From Rhodanobacter sp. B05 (GTDB lineage: Bacteria; Pseudomonadota; Gammaproteobacteria; Xanthomonadales; Rhodanobacteraceae): 64,000 nt of DNA. Shown here piece after piece: positions 44,120 to 53,332 of the stretch. How positions within the stretch are numbered: the stretch's first letter is position 1; every line of letters begins with the position of its first letter. The notes beneath the pieces were generated by a model. That model worked only from the letters and a program-made list of their open reading frames with translations, was not told the DNA's origin and made no database searches. A program made the position numbers and the translations under genes. The stretch lies in assembly GCF_002001085.1 (NCBI RefSeq), contig NZ_MUNU01000015.1, positions 62,001 to 126,000 of the forward strand. Direction: 5' to 3'.

Positions 44120-47100
44120 TCAGAAAGTCATCTTCACCTCGCCGTAAACGAGCCGGCCGACAGGTGAATAGGTGCCGATATCGCTGGTGGTGAACTGGTT
44201 GGTGAAGGAACGGGGGAAGATCGGTGGCATCTTGTTGTCGAGGTTGTTCACGCCTAGCGCGACCGTGAGCTGGTTGCCGTCGTCGCCACCGCCCGCCCCG
44301 AGCGTCCATCCGTATGAACCGCGCAAGTCCCACACGCTGTAACTCGGTACCCGAATGCCTGGCGATGTGCCAGCGGCTCCTTCATCCTCGACTGAGGAAA
44401 TGTAGGTATTCGCCAGGGTAATATTCAGATTTTGAAGCGACCAATTGAGCGTCGAGTAGAAACGGTACCTCGGCAGGGTGCCGGCGAAGACGCCGATATT
44501 GCTGGCAGCGCCCGCGTACTGCTGGTACGAATCGCCCGGACGACGCTGGAACTTGAACGAATCGAAGACGGCGCCCTTGCTCGACAGCTCCCAGGATCCG
44601 TGCTCGCTCCAGGGCAGAATGTAGTCCAGCCCCAACAGCCAAGAGTGCTCGACCAGCTTGCTCTGGTTGCGGAATCGGTCAATGACGTAGAGCTGGGAGT
44701 ATTTGCCTGGATCGGGCTGACCGGTGACCGGGTTTGTCAGGAATGCCTTCAGCGATCCAGGGGTTCCAAAGGGGCTGGTGCCGCCGAGATTGGTGAAGTT
44801 GCCCGTGCTCACGCTGTCGAAATACGGGGACGCCGAACCCGAGTCGTTGACCGATTGCAGGATGCGGGTGAAGTCCGCGCCACCCGGGAAACCGCTGACG
44901 GTGATCGAAGAGTAATCCGCGGTCAGTGTGAGGCCGCTGATGAAGTTCGGATGGAAGGCAAAGCCGATCGAACTCGACTTCGCCGTGGAAGGCTTGAGCG
45001 AAGGATTGACGCCGTCTTCGCCATTGAACGTATTGCCCACGGCATACGGCTTGCCGAACACGATACCGATGAGGTTGTCGGTGACCGGGCGAGTGTCGAA
45101 CGGTCCGTAGGCCTGATAAAGCGGGGGTGCGGCGAACGATTTGGTGTAGGTGGCATGCACCACGAACTGGTTGTCGAAGGGTTCCCAGCGGAAACCGACC
45201 TTCGGCGAGGTGCCGTTGCCGGCATCGCTGTAGTGTTCGAATCGACCTGCCAGGGTGAGGTCGAGCTGGTGCAGGCCCGGCACGTTCATGCTGCTCGATG
45301 CGATCGGAATCAGTGCTTCAGCGTATGCGGCGCTGACGTTCCGGCCGTGACCGAATGGATCGGTGTACAGGCCATTGGCCCAATTCTGGGCATTACCCGC
45401 GGTGGAACCGGTGACCGGATCGGTGACGCGGCCGTTCGGATCGGCGTAGCCGGATACGGATTCACGTCGAAAGCCCACGCCGACCGCGACGCTCACATGG
45501 CCCGCGGGCAGAGCGAAGGCATCGCCGGCGACATGTGCGTCCCAGGAATACAGCTTGCTGTCACCGTTCAACACCTCGGTACCGAAGACGTTGGCCAGCG
45601 CGGCCGCCGAGTTGCCCGTGATGGCGAACGGGTCGAGTGCCGGCTGCAGCACCATCGCATTGTTGATCGAGTAGCCGCCGAACACCTTGCTGTAGGTACC
45701 TCCAGCAACAGCGTTGCCATTGGCGTCATAACCACCGGCGACGGCAGACGCCAGATTGGGCTTGAACAGCAAATTCGTATCGCGCTCTTCCAGTCTGCTG
45801 TCGCTGTAATCGACGGTTGTCTGCCAGGTCCACGAATCGGAAAGCTTGCCCTTGAGTCCGGCGGAGAAGCGACTCGCGTCGGTGGTATCGAACACTCCCT
45901 TGGGTCGGGACATGTCGGCAAATGTCACGCCCGCCGCGTTGGTGGTCAGCGGGTTGTAGGGCGAGCCGGCCGGAACGTTGAGCGAGGCGAAAGAGAAGGG
46001 CTGACCCCCCGCCTGCCACGCGGTCGACTGAACCTTGTTCTGCGATAGCACGATGTCGCCGAAGGCGGTCACCCGACCATCGAAAAATGGTTGCGAGGTG
46101 ATCGTCGCGACAAAGCTCTTGTGCTCCTGCTGCTGCAGCAGCATGGCGTACTTCGAATAGTCGAATCGGTTGGACAGCTGCGGGGCACTGGTGGCGTTGT
46201 AGACACCGGGAGAAAGATCCGCGTAGCTGCCGGCAGTGGCGGCGGTACCGGTCGGAACGGGGGGCGAGAGCAGCCCTGGCCCCAGCACATAGCTGCCCGC
46301 GCCGACGACGCCGGGCAAGCCGGTGCCCGGGGTGACACCGTATTGCGGGCTGGTGAACGCGCGAGCGCTCTGAAAGAGCGGGCTGGTCTTGGAGTCGCTC
46401 ACGGTGGCGGTGACATTCACCGGGCCAACGTCTCCACCCACCGTCACAAATGCGGAACGATCGTGGTAACCGCCGTCGGCTACTCCGTAATGAGTGCCGA
46501 TCGTCACGCCGTGGTAGTCGTGCTTGAGAACAAAATTCACCACACCGCCGACGGCATCGGCGCCATAGAGCGAGGAGGCGCCGTCGGTGAGCACATCGAC
46601 GCGCTCCAGCGCGACGGCCGGAATCTGGCTGATGTCGACGAAGTTCTTGCTGCCACTCAGGCCGGCGACACCGTCCAGCGCCATGCGCTGGCCGTCCACC
46701 AGTACCAGCGTCGGCAGATTGCGCAGCTCGATCTGGGAGCCGCCGGCGGTGAACTGGTTATGGTTCTGCGCATTGCTGGCGCCGGCATTGCTGCGGCCGG
46801 CGAAAGCGGGAATGGATTTGCTCAGTGTGCTGAGCATGTCGCTGGAGACGCCGGTCTGATTCAGGTCGTCCGCATCGAGGGTAGTGACAGGAACGGCTGC
46901 ATCATCGGGGTTGGTCGTTACCAGGGTTCCGGTGACAACGACTCGCTGGAGTTGCGTGGTCTTGGTCGACGGCGGCTTGGCGGTGGAAGCGGCAGCTTGC
47001 TTGTCCGGGCTCTCATGATTCGGTCCGGAGGAGTCTTGCGCTGACGGGGTACCGCTGCTGGTGTTCGCCGTGGTGGAAAATGCTGATGGTGCAGCCAGGC

Positions 47101-47155
47101 AGGCGGTCAGCGCGACAGCGATGCAGGATAGTGCGGGCAACTTTTGCTGAGCCAT
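44120..47155 (-). CDS. TonB-dependent receptor
   Basis: A 1011-residue outer-membrane receptor with a signal peptide (to about 27), a Ser/Thr/Pro-rich linker, TonB box near LQRVVVTGTLV, a plug with IELRNLPTLVLVDGQRM and DVLTDGASSLYGADAVGGVVNFVLK, and a barrel ending VKMTF. The plug type is that of the large receptors with a conserved DGASAIYG block, which take peptides, sugars or unknown organic ligands. It differs clearly from both other receptors in the window. Its promoter lies in 47156-47512, which holds the 40-base element at 47365. Confidence 0.9.
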   Translation of the reverse strand: MAQQKLPALSCIAVALTACLAAPSAFSTTANTSSGTPSAQDSSGPNHESPDKQAAASTAKPPSTKTTQLQRVVVTGTLVTTNPDDAAVPVTTLDADDLNQTGVSSDMLSTLSKSIPAFAGRSNAGASNAQNHNQFTAGGSQIELRNLPTLVLVDGQRMALDGVAGLSGSKNFVDISQIPAVALERVDVLTDGASSLYGADAVGGVVNFVLKHDYHGVTIGTHYGVADGGYHDRSAFVTVGGDVGPVNVTATVSDSKTSPLFQSARAFTSPQYGVTPGTGLPGVVGAGSYVLGPGLLSPPVPTGTAATAGSYADLSPGVYNATSAPQLSNRFDYSKYAMLLQQQEHKSFVATITSQPFFDGRVTAFGDIVLSQNKVQSTAWQAGGQPFSFASLNVPAGSPYNPLTTNAAGVTFADMSRPKGVFDTTDASRFSAGLKGKLSDSWTWQTTVDYSDSRLEERDTNLLFKPNLASAVAGGYDANGNAVAGGTYSKVFGGYSINNAMVLQPALDPFAITGNSAAALANVFGTEVLNGDSKLYSWDAHVAGDAFALPAGHVSVAVGVGFRRESVSGYADPNGRVTDPVTGSTAGNAQNWANGLYTDPFGHGRNVSAAYAEALIPIASSSMNVPGLHQLDLTLAGRFEHYSDAGNGTSPKVGFRWEPFDNQFVVHATYTKSFAAPPLYQAYGPFDTRPVTDNLIGIVFGKPYAVGNTFNGEDGVNPSLKPSTAKSSSIGFAFHPNFISGLTLTADYSSITVSGFPGGADFTRILQSVNDSGSASPYFDSVSTGNFTNLGGTSPFGTPGSLKAFLTNPVTGQPDPGKYSQLYVIDRFRNQSKLVEHSWLLGLDYILPWSEHGSWELSSKGAVFDSFKFQRRPGDSYQQYAGAASNIGVFAGTLPRYRFYSTLNWSLQNLNITLANTYISSVEDEGAAGTSPGIRVPSYSVWDLRGSYGWTLGAGGGDDGNQLTVALGVNNLDNKMPPIFPRSFTNQFTTSDIGTYSPVGRLVYGEVKMTF

Positions 47156-47512
47156 GATTCCCTCCCCGGGAAGCTGCCTGCGTATTCTCTACGTCCGGCG
47201 GCGTGGATTCATCGATTGATTGGAGGCATCCGGGATTGGCGGCTCACGCTTGCATGAATCGATCGTCGTGATACCACTACCTCGATGCAGATTTGCGTTC
47301 GGTCCGCCTTCCCCGCTGGACGCCACTCCCCAGGCACTTGAAGGTATGACGAACTTGGGTGGTGAAGCTCTACTGACGCTGAAAATCAAATAAGCGAAAA
47401 TTCATGCTCGGGTTTGCAAGGGAAACGCCATTGGGAATCCCTCCCGGACTTGTCCATCCACATCAACGCGACAAGATTTGCAAATGCGCGCAAATCAACG
47501 ACTTCAGTTTTT
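47156..47512. other. Intergenic region upstream of the TonB receptor at 44120
   Basis: About 357 bases, AT-richer between 47370 and 47490. It should hold the receptor promoter. It carries the second copy of the 40-base element (47365-47404) and an imperfect repeat TTTGCAAATGCGCGCAAAT at 47474-47492. No gene recognised. Confidence 0.5.
47365..47404. repeat. 40-base element, copy 2 (first copy at 31522-31561)
   Basis: Starts AAGCTC and contains GCTGAAAATCAAATAA and AAAATTCA. It aligns without gaps to 31522-31561. It lies about 210-250 bases upstream of a TonB receptor start codon. Confidence 0.5.
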
Positions 47513-47938
47513 CTAGTGGGTCAACATGGTGAACGTCCGGTCGAATGGAAGCTCGGGTAGAACGGCGCCATCGCGGTATTCACTCTCGGTGCCTGTGCTA
47601 TCGCCGTTCACGCTGAATCGGCGATCGAGCTGAGGAACCTGGATCACCTTGTTCGCCCCTTCGGGGCCGGCAGTCGTGGCAACCAGCGTGAGCGTGGTCG
47701 CGTCGAACACGTCGCCGCCATCGTGCCGTCGACCGATGGACTGGCGCGACCGCGCGGCATCGCAGGTCGGGTAGTCCCATGCCGGCGCCTTGCCCGGCAG
47801 TGTCGCTGTGGAGCCGAGATGGCAGAAACTCGTGGCGTGACCCGGCATCGGCAGCAGGGCGAGGCAGAGCATCGCGGGCGGTGCAGCCAGTCGATTGCGC
47901 GACGGCATCACGTTTCGCTTTCGATCCGGGCGCATCAT
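47513..47938 (-). pseudogene. Remnant of a YncE-like beta-propeller gene
   Basis: A 141-codon frame (131 if the ATG at 47908 is used). It has a signal peptide (AMLCLALLPMPGHA) and then the first two blades of a propeller: TLPGKAPAWDYPTCDAAR, DVFDATTLTLVATTAGPEG and RRFSVNGDSTGT. These match the order in the intact protein at 24403 (WDYLSFDAPHRH, VIDVDQHKQIGTI, RGFISNGKGAS). It stops after about 140 residues, where about 330 are expected, and the first blade carries disrupted sequence (SRQSIGRRHDGGDVF). A short functional protein cannot be ruled out. Confidence 0.6.
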
Positions 47939-47944
47939 TCGCTC

Positions 47945-49786
47945 CTACTTGCCCAGCGCGAACCAGAGGATTTCGCCGCCTTTGCCGTGTTCGCCGGGCG
48001 AAGCGGCGAGATACAGGCGATTCAGCTGTGGCACGACGATGCCCGACTTGGCGCCGATGGCGCTGCCAATCCACGGCCGCGCAGCATAGAGGTCAGGGGT
48101 GACCTGCTGGAACACGCCGAGATGGCCGTCGCCGCCGGGTACGTAGACACGTTTGCGAGCACTGTCCCAGAACAGCCCGTCCGAAGTCGCCGGCGCGTCC
48201 AGCATCGCCATGGTGGCGCCGGTGTTGGTATTGAGCACGAACAGTTTGCTGGGGTTACGGGTGCCGACGAACAGGCGGTGGTCGGCCTCGTCCAGTGCCA
48301 TGCTCAGATTGGTCCGGGCGCCGCTGAGTGGCCAGCGCGCAACCACCTTGAGCGTTTTCTTGTCGACCACGGCTACGTAGTTCTGGTCGGCCACGTTCAC
48401 GAACAGCCGATCACCGTGCTGCTCGGCCCTGACGGCCTCGACGTGATCGGAGTCGAATTTCAGTTTCGCATACACGTGACCGGTGAGCGGGTCCACCTCG
48501 TTCAGGAAGCAGTCCTTCATGCCGACATCCTTGCCACCGGTGACGATGTATAGGTGGCCGGTCGAAGGATCGTATTCAGCCGAGTCGGCACCGGGCGCCA
48601 GGTTGATGTGGCCCACGACCTTCAAGGTGGTGGCGTCCAGGATCTTGGACATGCTCTTGCCGCTGTCAGTGATGATCAGGCGGTTGTGCCTGGGCAGGTA
48701 GACAAAGGCATGCGGGGTCTGGGTGCCGATTCCGTCGAGCGTGCGCTCATGCTGGCCGGTCTTGAGGTTGAACAGCTCCACCGAGCCGTGATCCTCTGCG
48801 GCCAGAAACAGCCGGTTGCCCTTGACGTCGACACCGAAGTGGTCGAAGTCGCCGGAATAGCCGGGGTGCCAATCGGTGCTGCGCCCGATCAGCGTGGCCG
48901 TCGGGTGGGGATCCGTGACAGCCACCGGGGCTACCGGCTCCATCAGCTTGGCCAACGTGGGGATCTTCGCGCGCAACTCGTCGCGGATCGCAAATCCCTC
49001 GCGCTTCAGCGCTTCCTTGTCATCGCCGGGTTTGTACGGAAACACGATGCCTACCGCACCGAGGGTCTTCCCGCTGGCGTCGAGCAGGCGCGTCTCGACC
49101 TCAAAGCGACGACCGTTGACCTCGAGGTTGGGAATGCCGGTATTGATCGCACGCATGTCATCGTCGTCGGCCGGCTTGCCGAAGCGCCCGATGCTCGTGC
49201 CCACGACCACGTTGGTCGACTTGCCCGGTGGCACGATGTGCAGCATCAGAATCAGCAGCTTCGGATGCGCGGCCATGGTCTGATCGACCAACTGCTGCGC
49301 ATAGGTATGCGTCGGGATGGTCGGATCGAACTGGTAGGGCTGGGTCAGGTTGCCGACGTTGGATATCTTCCGCCGCAGCGCATCACGCACGACCTCTGCG
49401 CGTTTCGCCAGTGCTGCCTTGTCGTCGCCGGCGTTGTACGGAAAGACAATGCTCAGCGCACCCACCGTGTCGCTGGTAACGTCCTGCAGCGGCAGCTCGA
49501 CCTCGAAGTGGTCGCCTTCCTTGTTCACTTCCAGCACCGGCTTGCCGGTATTGACGACGCCCATGTCGTCGGAATCGGCCTTCTTGCCGATGCGTCCGAT
49601 GTTGGAGGCGATGATGACGTTGTCGGCCTGTTTCGGTGGTGTCACGTGCATCGCCATGATCGCGATGTCCGGATGCGTCGCCAGGGTCTCATCCACCAGA
49701 TGCTGGGCATAACTCTGCCCGGGTGTCTGTGCCAGCAGCGGTGATGCGATCAAGGCGGTGGCCAAGAGCGTTGCGTAACGAACCAT
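47945..49786 (-). CDS. Secreted protein with two tandem sensor-like domains and a C-terminal beta-propeller
   Basis: A 613-residue protein with a signal peptide (to LLAQ, about 20). Domain A (about 24-145) and domain B (about 155-275) are homologous: SYAQHLVDETLATHPDI / TYAQQLVDQTMAAHPKL, ASNIGRIGKKADSDDM / GTSIGRFGKPADDDDM, GALSIVFPYNAGDDK / GAVGIVFPYKPGDDK. Their pattern resembles extracytoplasmic Cache/PAS-type sensor domains. The C-terminal half (about 290-613) is a YncE-like propeller. I chose the ATG at 49786 because it begins the signal peptide; the open frame extends further up without family-like sequence. It is divergent from the regulator at 50174 and has a candidate operator upstream. 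Confidence 0.78.
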   Translation of the reverse strand: MVRYATLLATALIASPLLAQTPGQSYAQHLVDETLATHPDIAIMAMHVTPPKQADNVIIASNIGRIGKKADSDDMGVVNTGKPVLEVNKEGDHFEVELPLQDVTSDTVGALSIVFPYNAGDDKAALAKRAEVVRDALRRKISNVGNLTQPYQFDPTIPTHTYAQQLVDQTMAAHPKLLILMLHIVPPGKSTNVVVGTSIGRFGKPADDDDMRAINTGIPNLEVNGRRFEVETRLLDASGKTLGAVGIVFPYKPGDDKEALKREGFAIRDELRAKIPTLAKLMEPVAPVAVTDPHPTATLIGRSTDWHPGYSGDFDHFGVDVKGNRLFLAAEDHGSVELFNLKTGQHERTLDGIGTQTPHAFVYLPRHNRLIITDSGKSMSKILDATTLKVVGHINLAPGADSAEYDPSTGHLYIVTGGKDVGMKDCFLNEVDPLTGHVYAKLKFDSDHVEAVRAEQHGDRLFVNVADQNYVAVVDKKTLKVVARWPLSGARTNLSMALDEADHRLFVGTRNPSKLFVLNTNTGATMAMLDAPATSDGLFWDSARKRVYVPGGDGHLGVFQQVTPDLYAARPWIGSAIGAKSGIVVPQLNRLYLAASPGEHGKGGEILWFALGK

Positions 49787-49947
49787 GGATTCTGTCCTCG
49801 ACGATTGGCACGGATAAATGGGAGTGGGGATGCGACGGGGCGAACCAGCGGGTTTGGCCATGAAGACGAAAGCGTCGGTCCCCGGTCCAGTTCGGCGGTC
49901 GCCTGCGCCGCCCGACATGCACCCTAGGGCAATGACCTGACGGATAC

Positions 49948-49975
49948 CTGTAGCCATTCTTAAGATTCTTTCAGG
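49948..49975. promoter_or_regulatory. Candidate PmrA/QseB-type operator between propeller gene and response regulator
   Basis: CTGTAG-N5-CTTAAG-N5-TTCAGG with 11-base spacing (49948, 49959, 49970). It aligns with the operator candidate at 42208-42246 and lies at a similar distance (about 160-190 bases) from the minus-strand start codon. It is also about 200 bases upstream of the divergent regulator gene, so autoregulation is possible. Confidence 0.6.
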
Positions 49976-50173
49976 CAGGCATGCCTGCGAACTTCTGCGC
50001 CGTGAACTTGCCTTCCGGGTATCCGTTTCGACACAAGCGTGGCTGACGGAAGACCACTCAAGCCGTTGCCTGGAGGCGCCGGCCTGTCCGGCACCATGAT
50101 TTGTGCATCGCGTCACCGACTCGGCGCGATGCTGGCCTACACTCGCCGCGCAATGTCGGCAGGCAGGTGCGCC

Positions 50174-50833
50174 ATGAAGATTCTCGTCGTTGAAGATCAA
50201 CAGCGTCTCGGACAGTTTCTCAAGCAGGGGCTCAGCGAATGTGCTTACACGGTGTGCCTGGTTGGCACCTGCGAAGACGCGCGCGATGCACTGGCGGAAA
50301 CGAATTACGACGTGATCATTCTTGACCTCAGCCTGCCCGACGGCGACGGTTTGCACCTGCTGTCGGAGTGGCGTCGATCAGGCTTCAACGAGGCTGTGCT
50401 GATCCTCAGTGCGCGCGACACGGTGGAGGATCGCATCAAGGGTCTGGACCTTGGCGCCGACGACTACCTGCCCAAGCCCTTCAGTTTTGATGAACTGCTC
50501 GCCCATGTCCGCTCGCTGCTGCGCCGGCAGTCGACGGTCAAGCAGACAGTGATCACCCATCGCTGCGTGCGACTCGACCTGCTCGGGCACACGGTCAAGC
50601 TCAAGGAGCAGACGGTGGATCTGACCAGCCGCGAATTCGCGTTGCTGGAAATCTTCATGCAGAACGCCGGACGCACCCTGACGCGTTCGTATATTTCCGA
50701 GCGCATCTGGCCAGGGCTGGCCGACACCAACCTGCTGGACGTCTATATGAGTCGCCTGCGTACCAAGCTCGAGGCCGATCCAGGCGAGCCGCTGTTCAAG
50801 ACCCTGCGAGGTATCGGCTACCAGCTGGTATGA
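50174..50833 (+). CDS. OmpR-family response regulator (QseB/PmrA-like)
   Basis: A 219-residue regulator: receiver domain with D51 and K101 and a winged-helix DNA-binding domain (LTSREFALLEIFMQN ... LRGIGYQLV). The sequence MKILVVEDQQRLGQFLKQGL is typical of the QseB/PmrA/CusR group, whose members bind direct repeats with an 11-base period. Just such repeats lie at 49948 and 42208. It overlaps its kinase by four bases. It probably controls the divergent propeller gene and the receptor operon. Confidence 0.93.
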   Translation: MKILVVEDQQRLGQFLKQGLSECAYTVCLVGTCEDARDALAETNYDVIILDLSLPDGDGLHLLSEWRRSGFNEAVLILSARDTVEDRIKGLDLGADDYLPKPFSFDELLAHVRSLLRRQSTVKQTVITHRCVRLDLLGHTVKLKEQTVDLTSREFALLEIFMQNAGRTLTRSYISERIWPGLADTNLLDVYMSRLRTKLEADPGEPLFKTLRGIGYQLV

Positions 50834-52203
50834 AGTCGATCGGCACGCGCATCACGTTCTGGTATGCGCTGAGTGCGACGCTGACGCTCGCCTGCCTGTT
50901 CGTTGCCGGCTACCAGTTGCTGCAGAATTACGTGATCCATGATCTTGACCTGCTCAATGCCACGGAGTTCGAGCAGATCAAGGCGCGCCTCGGTACGGAC
51001 TACGCGTCGCTGAACCCTGACGTCATCAACGAACGTATCCGACAGACCACCGAATATGCATCGGTGCTGTTCTACATCAGCATCGACTCGCACGGCCACG
51101 GCAACCTGTTCCGGTCGAAGAACCTTGCGGGTAATCCGTTGCCTGACGTGAAGGGTCTGCGGGTATTCAATGGCACGATGGCGGGCATCGGTGAACTGCG
51201 CATCGCGGAGTTCGTGATGTCGCCGTTCGACGTCAGCATCGGTACGCCGATGGGCCAGGTGCGGCGCGCCATGGTGGCCTATACCGAGGTCAGTCTGGCG
51301 CTGCTGCTGGGCATGATCCTGGCCAGCATTGCGATCGGGCTGGGCCTTTCCCGTCTGATGCTGCGCCCGGTGCGGTTGATCGGCGAGACGGCCAATCGCA
51401 TCCGTTCGGACAACCTCGCCGAGCGCATCAGCGTGACAGGGGTGGACGATGAGATCTCTGGCCTCGCCCGATTGCTCAACCAGATGTTCGATCGGCTCGA
51501 GTCATCGTTCAATCAGGTGCGTCAATTCAGCGCCGAGGTATCGCACGAGCTCAAGACGCCGTTGTCGCTGGTCCGGCTGCATGCCGAGAAACTGCTTGTC
51601 GATGGCACCTTGAGCCAGCCGCAGGAGGACGCGGTGCTGGTGCAGCTGGAGGAACTGGCCCGCGTCAACCAGATGGTGGACGAATTGCTGTTCTTGTCGC
51701 GGGCCGAGGCACAGGGCATCCGTATGGAGCTGGTCGTGCAGGATCCGCATCCGTTCCTGCAGAACTTCGAGCAGGATGTGTGCGCGCTGACCGAACACCA
51801 GGGGCGTCGTCTGCAATGCACGCATCGTGGCCAGGGCAGGGTGGCCTTTGAGGAGCGCTGGTTGCGGCAGGTGGTTCTCAACATTCTCACGAATGCGTTG
51901 CGGGCCTCTCCGCCGGGGGGCCTGATCACCCTGCATTCGGAGTTTGTGCCGCATTGCTGGCGGGTCAGCGTCGAGGATGAGGGGCCGGGACTCACCCCTG
52001 AACAGTGCGGTCGGGCGTTCGAGCGCTTCGTCCGCTTCAACCAGTCCTCCACCGAGGATCGTGGCAGCGGGCTGGGACTTGCCATCTGCCGCAGTGTCAT
52101 CCAGCTGCATAACGGTCGCATCTACGCGGAATCCGGCGCGAACGGGCGTGGCCTGTGCGTTACCTTCGAGATCCCCGTCAGCGATTCGCCTGCGCAGCAC
52201 TGA
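50830..52203 (+). CDS. Sensor histidine kinase paired with the regulator at 50174
   Basis: A 457-residue inner-membrane kinase: TM1 (10-30), a periplasmic domain of about 120 residues, TM2 (153-175), HAMP (176-228), HisKA with H239 in FSAEVSHELKTPLS and HATPase_c (NILTNALRA, EDEGPGL, GSGLGLAIC). The HAMP plus short periplasmic domain layout resembles CusS-type metal-sensing kinases, but the sensor sequence itself gives no ligand. It ends the regulatory pair; 378 bp without genes follow. Confidence 0.92.
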   Translation: MKSIGTRITFWYALSATLTLACLFVAGYQLLQNYVIHDLDLLNATEFEQIKARLGTDYASLNPDVINERIRQTTEYASVLFYISIDSHGHGNLFRSKNLAGNPLPDVKGLRVFNGTMAGIGELRIAEFVMSPFDVSIGTPMGQVRRAMVAYTEVSLALLLGMILASIAIGLGLSRLMLRPVRLIGETANRIRSDNLAERISVTGVDDEISGLARLLNQMFDRLESSFNQVRQFSAEVSHELKTPLSLVRLHAEKLLVDGTLSQPQEDAVLVQLEELARVNQMVDELLFLSRAEAQGIRMELVVQDPHPFLQNFEQDVCALTEHQGRRLQCTHRGQGRVAFEERWLRQVVLNILTNALRASPPGGLITLHSEFVPHCWRVSVEDEGPGLTPEQCGRAFERFVRFNQSSTEDRGSGLGLAICRSVIQLHNGRIYAESGANGRGLCVTFEIPVSDSPAQH

Positions 52204-52581
52204 TCCGTCGAGGCGTCCACGGGTAATGACGATACGTCCTGGCGAGGTGCGGGGCAGGAAAAGTTTGCTTGCGCGTGGGGGATTCGCCCGTTGCGCCGGC
52301 GGCAGGGGGTTTTCCATTCGTCCGAACCCTGACGGCGACTATGCGCGGCGCGTTGGCGACGCCGCCTCTGTAACGACGCGTGCGACGTAATCGCGCATCT
52401 CGGCAACCCCTGTTTCGCGGTCAAACAGACTGGCATGTTGTCTCGCAAAACGGGCCGGCATGAACTTCAGTTTGCATCGACGTACCGGGCAACCGGCCAC
52501 TGCACCGTCGTTGGCGCAGGAAAGGACCCCGAAAGGCAGCCTTTCTAAACTCTCCGGTATTGCTACTGACGTGAGTTTGTG
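52204..52581. other. Intergenic region upstream of the HAD phosphatase
   Basis: About 378 bases. No recognisable gene on either strand. A small stem GAAAGGC-A-GCCTTTC lies at about 52535-52549, just upstream of the HAD gene. The promoter for the HAD-aminotransferase pair should be here. Confidence 0.5.
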
Positions 52582-53277
52582 ATGGCCGTGTCTGGCTGGA
52601 CCATTTTGTGCGATTTCGACGGCACCATTTCCGTCGAGGACGTGATCGACTCACTGCTTGATCGCTTCGGTCGGCCCGGCTGGGAAGTGCTGGAGCAGGA
52701 TTGGCGCGCCGGTCGCATTGGGTCGCGCGAATGCATGGCCGGCCAGGTCGATCTGTTGCAGATGACGCGTGACGAGCTGGACACGCATCTGGCCGGGCTG
52801 TGGATCGATCACGCGTTTCCCGGATTCGTGGCGAAGGCGCGCGAGTTGAATGTGCCGATCCGCATCGTCAGCGACGGCCTCGACTATGCGATCCACCGGA
52901 TTCTGGGCCGTTACGGCCTGGATTCGCTGCCGCTGGCGGCGAATCATCTGGCCCCGGCCGAGCCGCCGAGGCAGTGGCAGCTGACCTCGCCGTTCCAGGC
53001 CGAGGGTTGCCGCAGCGGCACCTGCAAGTGCGCCTGCGTGGCGCAGGCCCGCACCACCGGCGCGAAGACCTTGCTGATCGGCGACGGTGCGTCGGATTTC
53101 TGCGCGGCCGATCGCGTCGACTTCGTGTTCGCCAAGCACCGGCTGATCGAGCATTGCCGCGCCGCCGGCATCGACTACGTGCCGATCACCGGCTTCGAGG
53201 ATGCGCTGGAGTTCCTGCCCAAGCTGGTCGACGGCAGCCTGGTCAGCCACGTCCACCGCGAGCACGCGCACGCCTGA
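52582..53277 (+). CDS. MtnX-like HAD-IB family phosphatase
   Basis: A 231-residue HAD hydrolase. Motif I is CDFDGTIS (nucleophile D11, acid D13), motif II is IVSDG and motif IV is GDGASDFCAA. The cap region and overall form match MtnX-like phosphatases (2-hydroxy-3-keto-5-methylthiopentenyl-1-phosphate phosphatase and relatives). No other methionine-salvage gene is near, so another phosphate ester is likely. An insert CRSGTCKCACVAQ contains four cysteines in a cluster, as in other members with a zinc-like site. The ATG at 52582 or the GTG at 52579 could start it. Followed after 55 bp by an aminotransferase. Confidence 0.82.
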   Translation: MAVSGWTILCDFDGTISVEDVIDSLLDRFGRPGWEVLEQDWRAGRIGSRECMAGQVDLLQMTRDELDTHLAGLWIDHAFPGFVAKARELNVPIRIVSDGLDYAIHRILGRYGLDSLPLAANHLAPAEPPRQWQLTSPFQAEGCRSGTCKCACVAQARTTGAKTLLIGDGASDFCAADRVDFVFAKHRLIEHCRAAGIDYVPITGFEDALEFLPKLVDGSLVSHVHREHAHA

Positions 53278-53332
53278 TCGCGCGGTTCCGCCTTATCCCT
53301 TCCGAATTCCCGAATCATCCCGGACGTTCCCC

